Made by a program: the position numbers and the translations under genes. From positions 1-5,139 of the forward strand of contig JAOUDU010000253.1 in the NCBI GenBank assembly GCA_029859085.1: 5,139 nt of DNA. Reading direction: 5' to 3'. The DNA is from Gammaproteobacteria bacterium (GTDB lineage: Bacteria > Pseudomonadota > Gammaproteobacteria > Pseudomonadales > Halieaceae). This document shows positions 1 to 5,139 of this stretch, one piece after another. The notes beneath the pieces were generated by a model, which worked only from the letters and a program-made list of their open reading frames with translations, had not been told where the DNA came from and made no database searches. Position 1 is the stretch's first letter. Every line of letters starts with the position of its first letter.

Positions 1-93
1 TATCCGGTGATTCAGCTGCCGGAAAATGTGGAGATGCCCAAGAGCGTTTTCGGGATGCTGAAGCTGCTCAAGGAATTGTCGCGGGAGCATTGA
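1..93 (+). CDS. 3' end of an unrecognised protein gene (partial)
   Basis: An open frame runs in from the left edge and stops at TGA (91-93), giving the last 30 residues of a protein. The visible tail starts YPVIQLPENVEMPKS and continues with a Leu/Lys-rich stretch (MLKLLKELSREH) that looks like a C-terminal amphipathic helix. Frame choice rests on sensible composition and codon use without internal stops. Too little is present to name a family. It is separated from the next gene by about 230 nt containing a strong inverted repeat, so it is probably a different transcription unit from the NTF2-like genes downstream. Confidence 0.55.
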   Translation, partial: YPVIQLPENVEMPKSVFGMLKLLKELSREH

Positions 94-186
94 TCCCGGG
101 GCGTAATGAATAGCAGTTTCTGGTCGTTCGGCTGTTTCTGTATGCGAATGGACAATGCCAGTCGCGATTGCATCACTTCGATCAAT

Positions 187-208
187 GGCGCCCCTGCACA
201 GGGACGCC
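187..208. repeat. 22-bp GC-rich inverted repeat in the intergenic region
   Basis: Arms GGCG-C-CCCT (187-195) and AGGG-A-CGCC (200-208) are complementary except for one C/A mismatch, around a GCAC loop (196-199). As RNA this would be a stable hairpin. As DNA it is a near-perfect dyad that could bind a dimeric regulator. It lies about 95 nt after the upstream stop codon and about 115 nt before the next start. No T-run follows it, so it is not a classical intrinsic terminator. The rest of 94-324 shows no other feature I can support; a TTGACT at 232-237 has no convincing -10 partner. Confidence 0.5.
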
Positions 209-324
209 GGACAGGGAGGCTATAGTGCGGTTTGACTCCGCGTGTATTTCAGGTTTCGCAATCGCCAGCTTGCTGCTTTAATAAACGACTATTGTGGCTG
301 CGAAACCGGCACTTGGAGATGGTG

Positions 325-852
325 ATGGGTAAATTGAGCGAAGACGTATTACGCGCGACTGCTCACAAGTTGATCGCCGCCCACCAGGAGGCTTCGCGGA
401 CCAACGACTGGCTGTTTTTTGTCGATGAATTGTATGCAAACGACTGTGTTTACACCTGTGAATACGCGGGCGTGATGAACGTCACTGCGAACGGCATTGA
501 CGAGATAAAGGCCACTCATTACGGCCGCGACATGCGAGTCGGCTGGGAGGGATGGAGCTTTCCTTATGAGGGTGTCTATGTGGGAAGTGAGAACAGGCTG
601 GTAACGCACTGGTTAAACCGCGGGCCTGGCCTTAAGCCCGACGGCAGCCATTACCAGACACCGGGTATATCGTTTATTACCCTGAATCGTGAGGCAAGGA
701 TCTGTCGCCAGTTCGATATGTTCGACCTGGCGCACCAGATGAAGCTATGTGACGAGCTTGAAGATGCCGGCCTGCTCTCGCCCCGGTTGAAGCAGCAGTG
801 GGTCATCCCCATGAAGCAGAAACTGGAACGCCAGTTGGCTGGTCACCGATAA
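325..852 (+). CDS. SnoaL/NTF2-like family protein (175 aa)
   Basis: A 175-residue protein of the SnoaL-like / nuclear transport factor 2 (ketosteroid isomerase-type) cone fold. An N-terminal helix (about 8-38, ending FFVDELYAND) leads into a first beta segment (CVYTCEYAG, 41-49). A Trp-rich region follows (WEGWSFPYEGV, about 74-84), then THWLNRGPG (94-102) and the DGSHYQTPGISFITL stretch (106-120). The C-terminal part (FDMFDLAHQMKLCDELEDAG, about 130-149) is helical. Related folds act as isomerases, cyclases or dehydratases on steroids and polyketides, but no catalytic residue can be assigned here, so the substrate is unknown. The start at ATG 325 is chosen because GGAG (315-318) sits 6 nt upstream. 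ATG 319 abuts that site, and the frame's extension back to TTG 232 gives an unconvincing Cys/Arg-rich leader. The next gene starts 20 nt after the stop and encodes a related fold, suggesting an operon. Confidence 0.88.
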   Translation: MGKLSEDVLRATAHKLIAAHQEASRTNDWLFFVDELYANDCVYTCEYAGVMNVTANGIDEIKATHYGRDMRVGWEGWSFPYEGVYVGSENRLVTHWLNRGPGLKPDGSHYQTPGISFITLNREARICRQFDMFDLAHQMKLCDELEDAGLLSPRLKQQWVIPMKQKLERQLAGHR

Positions 853-872
853 ACCCCCGAGGCCATACCAGA

Positions 873-1307
873 ATGACGACTGCCGAGTGCAACAAGCAGC
901 TGACCCGCACATTTTTTGACGCCATGCAGCGGGGCGACGCGAACGCCATTGCCGACACCTATGCGGATGAGGGCAGGGTGGTCACCATGGGGAGTACCCT
1001 GATATCCGGGTCCAGAGGAAAGGCAGAAATACGCCAGTTTGCCAGCGGGGTACTGGAAGCCTTCCCGGCGGGTATCAGGTTCACGATCCTGAACATGACT
1101 GCCGAGGATGACCGGGTCGCCGTGGAGGCGACATCAGAGGGGCTGCACGTGTCCGGCCAGCCGTACACGAACCACTATCACTTCCTGCTGACCTGGAAGG
1201 AGGGCCAGTTGCTGGAAATGAAAGAGTATATGGACACGGAGCTTGTGACAGATGTGCTCTGTGGGGGCGCGCGACCCGGGAAGGGGTCATCGGGTGACCG
1301 CGACTAG
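873..1307 (+). CDS. SnoaL/NTF2-like (limonene-epoxide-hydrolase-like) protein (144 aa)
   Basis: A compact protein of the NTF2-like superfamily, at the usual length for single-domain SnoaL-like or ketosteroid-isomerase-like proteins. The pattern is typical: a first helix (LTRTFFDAMQRGDANAIADTY, 10-30), a short beta segment (GRVVTMG, 34-40), a helix ending FASGVLEAFPAG (56-67), then strands with RVAVEATSEG (81-90) and the hallmark end NHYHFLLTW...EMKEYMDTELV (100-125). The last dozen residues (ARPGKGSSGDRD) look like a disordered tail. Proteins with this signature include isomerases, epoxide hydrolases and many of unknown role, so only the fold is assigned. ATG 873 follows GAGG (859-862) by 10 nt, a slightly long but acceptable spacing. 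Extending the frame upstream would overlap the preceding gene. It follows the first NTF2-like gene by 20 nt, so the two are probably co-transcribed. The sequences are too different to be a recent duplication. Confidence 0.88.
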   Translation: MTTAECNKQLTRTFFDAMQRGDANAIADTYADEGRVVTMGSTLISGSRGKAEIRQFASGVLEAFPAGIRFTILNMTAEDDRVAVEATSEGLHVSGQPYTNHYHFLLTWKEGQLLEMKEYMDTELVTDVLCGGARPGKGSSGDRD

Positions 1308-1317
1308 TTTCGATTTT
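1270..1317 (+). terminator. possible weak terminator at the end of the NTF2-like operon
   Basis: The last codons of the second NTF2-like gene can fold. CGCGACCCG (1270-1278) can pair with CGGGT (1291-1295) and, past a 3-nt bulge, CGCG (1299-1302). An alternative hairpin pairs GGTCA (1285-1289) with TGACC (1295-1299). An interrupted T-rich stretch (TTTCGATTTT, 1308-1317) follows. The bulge, the gap before the T-rich stretch and the overlap with coding sequence make this uncertain. No better hairpin was found in the 43-nt gap between the convergent genes. Confidence 0.22.
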
Positions 1318-1350
1318 CCCCAACCAGCAAAAGCCGCTGCAAGCTGACAG

Positions 1351-1776
1351 TCAAGAGAGCAGTCCCAGCAGGCCCAGCAGGATAGCGTAGCGCGCGGCCT
1401 TGCCTATGGCGGTCAGCAGGAGGAACACCGGGAACCCGACCCGCATCATGCCGGCGATGAAGGTCAATGCATCGCCCCCGACCGGCATCCAGGCAAGCAG
1501 CAGCGACCACTTGCCGTAGCGCTGGAACCAGCGCTGCGACATGCCGAGACTATCGGCTTTGAACGGAAACCACCTGCGGTCCTGGAAGTGCAGCAGGTAG
1601 CGCCCCAGCGTCCAGTTAAGCGCCGAGCCGAGGGTATTGCCCGCCGACGCCCAGAGCCACAAAGCCAGCGGATCGTAGCCGGCGCCGGCCATCCCCACGA
1701 GCATGACTTCGGAATAGGCCGGCACCAGGGTGGCCGCCAGAAACGCGCTGAGGAACAGGCCTGTGTAAGCGTCCAT
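1351..1776 (-). CDS. yqaA: YqaA-like membrane protein of the DedA/VTT (SNARE-associated) superfamily
   Basis: A 141-residue integral membrane protein that closely follows the E. coli YqaA layout and length (about 142 aa). Recognisable blocks are ATLVPAYSEVMLVGM (15-29), ASAGNTLGSALNWTLGRYL (43-61), a basic cytosolic-type loop (about 66-89), then RYGKWSLLLAWMPVGGDAL (86-104), AGMMRVG (108-114) and GKAARYAILLG (125-135). Hydrophobic stretches near 5-30, 37-62, 88-110 and 114-140 fit membrane or re-entrant segments. Glu23, Arg59, Asp102 and Arg112 are charged residues inside or beside them, as in DedA proteins, where such residues are needed for function; some DedA proteins are implicated in lipid-carrier transport. 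The substrate of YqaA itself is not established. The start lies 9 nt after the amidotransferase stop and lacks a clear Shine-Dalgarno, which suggests translational coupling. It is the last gene of the amidoligase operon. Confidence 0.9.
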   Translation of the reverse strand: MDAYTGLFLSAFLAATLVPAYSEVMLVGMAGAGYDPLALWLWASAGNTLGSALNWTLGRYLLHFQDRRWFPFKADSLGMSQRWFQRYGKWSLLLAWMPVGGDALTFIAGMMRVGFPVFLLLTAIGKAARYAILLGLLGLLS

Positions 1777-1785
1777 GGGAGGGTG

Positions 1786-2598
1786 CTAGCCGCTGGTGCC
1801 CGACCCGGGGTCGGCATCCCTTGCGTTACGCACCCGCTGCCCGGCAAGGTCCACCAGCCCGCGGAAGAGACGCTGCTGGGTCTCGCTCTGGGGCATGTAC
1901 TCCGGATGCCACTGGACCCCGATAAAAAACGGGTGATCGGTTTTTTCAATCGCCTGCACCACCGAGTTGGCTTCGGAGGCGCTGACGGCGACGCCCTGTC
2001 CCAATCGGTTGATGGACTGGCGGTGCAGCGCGTTGACGAAACAGCTGCGGGTTCCAAGAATCCGCTCCAGATGGCTGGACCGCGCGATTTCAATGGTTTT
2101 TCGGGGCAGGATGCTGCGGATGTTCCCGGTATCCTCGGTATAGAAATGGCCTATCTTCTGGTGCAGCGACCCACCCAGTGCGACGTTCATCAGTTGCGCG
2201 CCGCGGCAGATACCCAGGATCGGCAAACAGCGTTGCAATGCGTACTGGATCAGCTCCATCTCCAGGTGGTCGCGCTCCGGGTCGTAATCCCTCCTGGTAT
2301 GGGTGGCAAACAGCGCCCGAAAAACGCCCAGTACCAGGCCTACAAGCCAGTCTACAAGTGTACTGCGGATCATCGCTTCGCGGTTGTCAGGTTCACCCTC
2401 CTGGCCGTAATGGAAGGGATCGACGTCGGTCCCGCCGCCGATGACCAGCGCGTCCAGCCGCGCTCGGTCCGCACCCCTGGCCGGCGCGATGCGAACCGCC
2501 CTGGCGCCACAGCGGCGGATGGCGAACGCGGTCATCCACCACGCTATGGTTCCGCCCCGGTCCGGTCCGGTCACGCCGATCTGGAGTTGCCGCTTCAT
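1786..2598 (-). CDS. class I glutamine amidotransferase, gamma-glutamyl hydrolase (PuuD/peptidase C26) type
   Basis: A 270-residue enzyme of the class I glutamine amidotransferase fold, closest in motif to gamma-glutamyl-GABA hydrolase (PuuD) and peptidase C26. The oxyanion strand is VIGGGTDVDP (52-61). The nucleophile elbow is GICRGAQ, giving Cys131. The VNALHRQSINRLG segment (188-200) corresponds to the family's VNSxHHQ block. GVQWHPE (227-233) supplies His231 and Glu233, so the catalytic triad is complete. Such enzymes cut gamma-glutamyl amide bonds or deliver ammonia. Between the oxyanion strand and the RDxLE block (RDHLE, 109-113) lies an extra segment of about 25 residues containing LVDWLVGLVLGVFRALFA (81-98), hydrophobic enough to touch the membrane; typical PuuD proteins are shorter here. 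The start codon overlaps the amidoligase stop (ATGA). No synthetase domain is fused, so its partner is probably the amidoligase just upstream. Confidence 0.92.
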   Translation of the reverse strand: MKRQLQIGVTGPDRGGTIAWWMTAFAIRRCGARAVRIAPARGADRARLDALVIGGGTDVDPFHYGQEGEPDNREAMIRSTLVDWLVGLVLGVFRALFATHTRRDYDPERDHLEMELIQYALQRCLPILGICRGAQLMNVALGGSLHQKIGHFYTEDTGNIRSILPRKTIEIARSSHLERILGTRSCFVNALHRQSINRLGQGVAVSASEANSVVQAIEKTDHPFFIGVQWHPEYMPQSETQQRLFRGLVDLAGQRVRNARDADPGSGTSG

Positions 2599-3632
2599 CG
2601 TGGATCCCGGCGCTGGAGATATTTCTGGCTGAGTATGGTGGTGAGGCGAGCGGCCCAGGTCGCCCTGGGCGCGATGGAAAACGTACTGTTGCTCTCGCGC
2701 CAGGCTGTTATCAGCTCCGGCAGCAGGGATGTGTCCTCTGCCAGTGTCTCGACATAGACCCAGCGGTTCCAGGCGGCGGCTGCACTCCAGTCGATTTCGT
2801 TGACCTTGCAGTCGGGCAGGCGGTAATGGAAGGCAGGGCGGCCTCTGACCAGCCTGCGCTCCTCCGGGTTTATGCCGGAAAGCACCCGGTCCTTATCCAG
2901 ATAGCAAAAAATCGGCAGCATATCCAGCGCACGGTTCCGGGTCGGGTTGTGCTCGAGATAGTCGTCGATCAGTTCGCTGGTGTTTCTCCGGTAATCGTTA
3001 TCCAGCAGCAGTTCCATGTAGTCCTGGGGAAACGGATCGATGTACTTGGTCAGGAAACGCCGGGTGATGTCGATTTCCGAGGAGTCGATTATCCAGGTGT
3101 ATAACAGCAGGAACGCCTGCAGGTAGCGCGTGATCGTCAGAGGTTGCTCGTCCGGAATCGAGGTATTGATATGAAGCCCGAAGGCGTAGATCAGGGAATC
3201 CTGTGTGCCCTCGGCCCCCAGCGTCGAGAGCGTTTCGGTCAGCACGTCCAGCTTGTGGAGCTGGTCCAGCTCGATAGGTGCGGTGACCACCTCGCAGGGT
3301 ATAAGCCCGCGACTTGCGCTGTCGATATTGGTTTCTATGCCGTGAGCCACGGTACCCGGTGAAAAGGTGATGCCCAGTGATTCCAGCCAGCGACGATACC
3401 TGACGGACTTGAGGATATCGGCGTCCCGCTCGATCTTGAGATTGCCTATCAGCGAGTCATGAAGAATGGCTTCGAACGGGCTTATGATCTCGAGCTCACC
3501 GCCCATGGCCCCCATCAGCGCCCGGGCGGTGTCGACGATGGACAGATTGCCGAGCTCGAACTCGAAGCCCGCGCGCCGCGGTCTGCCGGCAGAGTCTGTC
3601 AGCCGCGGTGGCAGTCGGTAGATCATTTCCAT
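2595..3632 (-). CDS. putative amidoligase (Amidoligase_2 family, glutamine synthetase/GCS-like fold)
   Basis: A 345-residue protein matching the putative amidoligase family (Pfam Amidoligase_2), predicted to be a COOH-NH2 ligase related to the glutamine synthetase and glutamate-cysteine ligase fold. Visible blocks are AGFEFEL (21-27), whose two glutamates fit a metal/ATP site, CEVVTAPIE (113-121), corresponding to the family's E-V/I-V-S/T-x-P block, and FGLHINTS (151-158), corresponding to its GLHxH-type strand. RPAFHYRLPD (265-274) and NRWVYVE (289-295) lie in the C-terminal part. By family it should use ATP to form an amide between an unknown acid and amine in the cytosol. The start at 3632 is chosen because AGGAG (3639-3643) lies 6 nt upstream; the frame continues 25 codons further but this would bury that site. 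The stop overlaps the amidotransferase start by 4 nt (ATGA). Known neighbourhoods pair this family with glutamine-amidotransferase-like peptidases in proteobacteria, as here. Confidence 0.88.
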   Translation of the reverse strand: MEMIYRLPPRLTDSAGRPRRAGFEFELGNLSIVDTARALMGAMGGELEIISPFEAILHDSLIGNLKIERDADILKSVRYRRWLESLGITFSPGTVAHGIETNIDSASRGLIPCEVVTAPIELDQLHKLDVLTETLSTLGAEGTQDSLIYAFGLHINTSIPDEQPLTITRYLQAFLLLYTWIIDSSEIDITRRFLTKYIDPFPQDYMELLLDNDYRRNTSELIDDYLEHNPTRNRALDMLPIFCYLDKDRVLSGINPEERRLVRGRPAFHYRLPDCKVNEIDWSAAAAWNRWVYVETLAEDTSLLPELITAWRESNSTFSIAPRATWAARLTTILSQKYLQRRDPR

Positions 3633-3638
3633 GGTTGA

Positions 3639-3643
3639 CTCCT
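3639..3643 (-). promoter_or_regulatory. ribosome binding site of the amidoligase gene
   Basis: AGGAG on the minus strand, 6 nt from the ATG at 3632. It is the strongest Shine-Dalgarno of the three-gene cassette and decides the start against an upstream in-frame alternative at 3707. The two following genes lack comparable sites. Confidence 0.75.
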
Positions 3644-3679
3644 GAAACCCGACCTGTAGGTGCAGGGGCGATACACCCG

Positions 3680-3707
3680 CCAATACCGTGACGGTCCCTG
3701 GTGACAA
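3680..3707 (-). promoter_or_regulatory. candidate promoter of the amidoligase operon with an internal palindrome
   Basis: The minus strand reads TTGTCA (3707-3702), a 16-nt spacer, then TATTGG (3685-3680). The -35 matches consensus at 5 of 6 positions; the -10 only at 3 of 6. A perfect palindrome ACCGT-G-ACGGT (3685-3695) lies in the spacer and could be an operator. Transcription would start about 40 nt before the amidoligase ATG. The whole 145-nt gap 3633-3777 contains no gene and no clear terminator for the MaoC-like gene, so read-through from upstream is also possible. Confidence 0.25.
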
Positions 3708-3777
3708 CTATAACCGTCGCTCTCAGTGAACCGCTTGCGTTAGCCCCATGATGCTTTGAAATCGTCAGTGATATCAA

Positions 3778-4944
3778 TTACTTTGCAGGCAGTTCAATCT
3801 CAGCTGTAGCCGTGGCTGAAGTAACCCCCAGCTGGGTGGTCATTTTGAAATCCACGTGGACCAGGTGGCGGCCGTCTTCGTCCACCCGCTTGTCGGTGAC
3901 CTCGGCATTCATGATGGTGATGTCACCGGTGAATGATGGGGCGCGAAAAGCACAATTGGAGTGGATAATCATGCCCCATTCCCCGGCCCAGCCGGAAAAA
4001 TAGTCGAGAATCCACGCACCCATCGATGCGCCGTAGCCATAGCCCCTGGGAAAGCCGATCTGGCGTGCATAGCGCGGGAACAGGTGACCGCGGGACGGGC
4101 CGATATAGGCGCCGTCTGTCAGCTCGGGGTTGTCCAGTTCCAGCACCGGGTCCTGCTCCTTGCCGGCCATGTCACCGGTGAAACCCAGGGCCGCTATGTC
4201 GAGGTCGGTGCGGCGCTTGACCCCGCACCAGGTAGTAAACAGGTAAGCCCGCCACTCTGTGGTGAAACTGGCGATGCTGTGCGGCCCGATAATCCGGGTC
4301 GGCAGTTGGTCGCCGACATTGACATCGTCCCAATAACGCTTGCCGTGGCCAAGGTCGTGCAGCATCCTGATCCATTCGTACTTGCGGTCTTCGAGTTTCG
4401 CCAGCTCCTCGTCCGCCCACTCCGGGTCATCCGTCGCGCCAGGGGAAGCCATTTCCCTGGCCAGGTCCGGCCGATAGCGAATGGAGGTCGAACGCTGCTT
4501 GGCGATAAGGTCGCCGTGCTGGTTGTAATAGTAGTTGTCGCCCCGCTGGAAGCAGGTCGGCCCGGCGAACCGGGTTTCCTTGACAGCGTAGTCAAGGGCC
4601 ACGCGGTGGTTGTGCAGGACATCACCGGCGTAGACCCGGGGACCCTCGAACCACCATTCGTCACCGCCGAATATCAGGTGTGATTCAGGAATGTAACCGA
4701 CGCAGGACGGCCCCGTGCCGTGGGCATCATCCATTGCGACCGGGAATGACAATGGTGCAACCATACGGCCAAACCTGCTCTCTGCCGCGTAGTCCGGGTC
4801 ATAGTGCAGCCGGTTGGGGTAGTGCATCGCCTGTACCCAGTGGCGAATATCCGTGTTGGAGAACGGGTCTCTCATGCGCGCGGGCTGAATCGGCACGCCC
4901 ATATGGCGATCCAGGTCCGAGCAGTCCAGGGTTTTATCTGCCAT
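3778..4944 (-). CDS. MaoC-like / FAS1-like acyl dehydratase, double hotdog
   Basis: A 388-residue protein with two hotdog-type halves, the usual layout of FAS1-like dehydratase plus MaoC-like domain proteins that act on 2-enoyl-CoA or related thioesters. In the N-terminal half, HYPNRLHYDPDYA (41-53) and FGRMVAPLSFP (58-68) match the substrate-binding/hydratase segment, and YAGDVL (105-110) is a typical hotdog strand. In the C-terminal half, WDDVNVGDQLP (205-215) opens the second domain, RGHLFPRYARQIGFPRGYGYG (285-305) is the helix segment, and RAPSFTGDI (334-342) is the usual central strand. The canonical Asp of the hydratase motif D-x-N-P-x-x-H is not obvious: the first half keeps N44 and H47 but has Tyr42 near the Asp position, so activity may differ from simple hydration. 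AGGA (4952-4955) sits 7 nt before the ATG. The amidoligase operon starts 145 nt downstream. The pathway is not evident from the neighbours; fatty-acid, steroid or polyketide metabolism are options. Confidence 0.88.
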   Translation of the reverse strand: MADKTLDCSDLDRHMGVPIQPARMRDPFSNTDIRHWVQAMHYPNRLHYDPDYAAESRFGRMVAPLSFPVAMDDAHGTGPSCVGYIPESHLIFGGDEWWFEGPRVYAGDVLHNHRVALDYAVKETRFAGPTCFQRGDNYYYNQHGDLIAKQRSTSIRYRPDLAREMASPGATDDPEWADEELAKLEDRKYEWIRMLHDLGHGKRYWDDVNVGDQLPTRIIGPHSIASFTTEWRAYLFTTWCGVKRRTDLDIAALGFTGDMAGKEQDPVLELDNPELTDGAYIGPSRGHLFPRYARQIGFPRGYGYGASMGAWILDYFSGWAGEWGMIIHSNCAFRAPSFTGDITIMNAEVTDKRVDEDGRHLVHVDFKMTTQLGVTSATATAEIELPAK

Positions 4945-4951
4945 AAGCGGT

Positions 4952-4955
4952 TCCT
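4952..4955 (-). promoter_or_regulatory. ribosome binding site of the MaoC-like gene
   Basis: AGGA on the minus strand within TAAGGAA, 7 nt from the ATG at 4944. It supports the chosen start. The surrounding leader (4945-4990) is AT-rich compared with the coding regions; no convincing minus-strand -10/-35 pair was found in it. Confidence 0.65.
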
Positions 4956-5055
4956 TATTAATTCAGTGTATGCAAGTTTATGTTGTTATCTGCCAGTCGG
5001 GAGCCGCTGTGGAAACGCGCTCGCGGGTTATTATCAACAATGCTGTTTACAACCG

Positions 5056-5084
5056 TTGACGGTGCGATAATGTGGTAGTAAAGT
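5056..5084 (+). promoter_or_regulatory. candidate plus-strand promoter for a gene beyond the right edge
   Basis: TTGACG (5056-5061) and TAAAGT (5079-5084) are 17 nt apart, the optimal spacing. An extended -10 alternative, TG-C-GATAAT (5063-5071), lies between them. The stretch is flanked by an inverted pair GTTGAC (5055-5060) / GTCAAC (5083-5088), and ACCGT-TG-ACGGT (5052-5063) overlaps the -35, so a repressor site is plausible. The sequence to 5139 includes a purine-rich AAAGAGG (5111-5117) but no start codon at the right distance, so the divergent gene would begin outside the window. The remainder of 4945-5139 shows no gene. Confidence 0.35.
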
Positions 5085-5139
5085 CAACCTGGTCTCGCCG
5101 AATATAAGATAAAGAGGTATAGCGCTGCCGTTCAGCCCG

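Noticed and set aside
232..324. N-terminal extension of the first NTF2-like protein from TTG 232
   Set aside because: The added residues are Cys/Arg-rich with no family likeness, whereas ATG 325 has a well-spaced GGAG.
1308..1350. Bidirectional terminator between the convergent operons
   Set aside because: Only 4-bp arms (CAGC/GCTG) can be formed within the gap, with no following T-run on either strand.
1464..2093. Minus-strand frame of 209 codons overlapping the amidotransferase and yqaA genes
   Set aside because: It is an alternate frame of both genes, rich in Arg, Ser and Pro, and would conflict with the two well-supported proteins.
1588..2757. Long plus-strand open frame (389 codons) opposite the amidotransferase and yqaA genes
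   Set aside because: It is antisense to genes with clear family motifs, has a Gln/Arg/Gly-rich composition typical of a GC-rich shadow frame, and shows no recognisable domain.
3633..3707. 25-residue N-terminal extension of the amidoligase
   Set aside because: It would place the strong AGGAG site inside the coding sequence, and the family domain begins just after ATG 3632.
3961..4683. Plus-strand frame of 240 codons opposite the MaoC-like gene
   Set aside because: Antisense to a gene with clear hotdog-domain motifs; no ribosome binding site or family pattern seen.
1..5139. CRISPR array, tRNA, insertion sequence or phage genes
   Set aside because: No regularly spaced repeats, tRNA-like cloverleaf, transposase-like frame or terminal inverted repeats were seen.

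Overview
The window is GC-rich (by eye upper 50s %) bacterial DNA with tightly packed genes. Gene families suggest a proteobacterium, probably a gammaproteobacterium: a YqaA-type membrane protein, the proteobacterial pairing of a putative amidoligase with a class I glutamine amidotransferase, and lipid- or steroid-type accessory enzymes (NTF2-like and MaoC-like folds). A marine, Halieaceae-like lineage would fit, but that is only an impression; no rRNA or other marker gene is present.

Layout. Bases 1-93 are the 3' end of an unrecognised plus-strand gene. Bases 94-324 are non-coding and hold a strong GC-rich inverted repeat. Two plus-strand genes follow, 20 nt apart (325-852 and 873-1307); both encode small SnoaL/NTF2-like proteins and probably form one operon. 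Everything from 1351 to 4944 is on the minus strand and converges on them. Read in transcription order, it is a two-hotdog MaoC/FAS1-like dehydratase (4944-3778), a 145-nt gap, a putative amidoligase (3632-2595), a class I glutamine amidotransferase (2598-1786, joined by an ATGA overlap) and a YqaA/DedA-like membrane protein (1776-1351, 9 nt further on). Bases 4945-5139 are a non-coding region holding the MaoC start signals and a candidate plus-strand promoter for a gene beyond the window.

How the genes may work together. The amidoligase, amidotransferase and YqaA genes look like one translationally coupled operon. The first enzyme is predicted to join a carboxylate to an amine. The second resembles gamma-glutamyl-GABA hydrolase (PuuD) and could cut or exchange a gamma-glutamyl amide. 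The third sits in the membrane. The amidotransferase also carries a hydrophobic insert that could bring it to the membrane. This cassette is the most interesting part of the window: the pairing is known from genome surveys, but I know of no established substrate. The NTF2-like and MaoC-like genes are separate units and look like accessory enzymes of acyl-CoA, steroid or polyketide-type metabolism.
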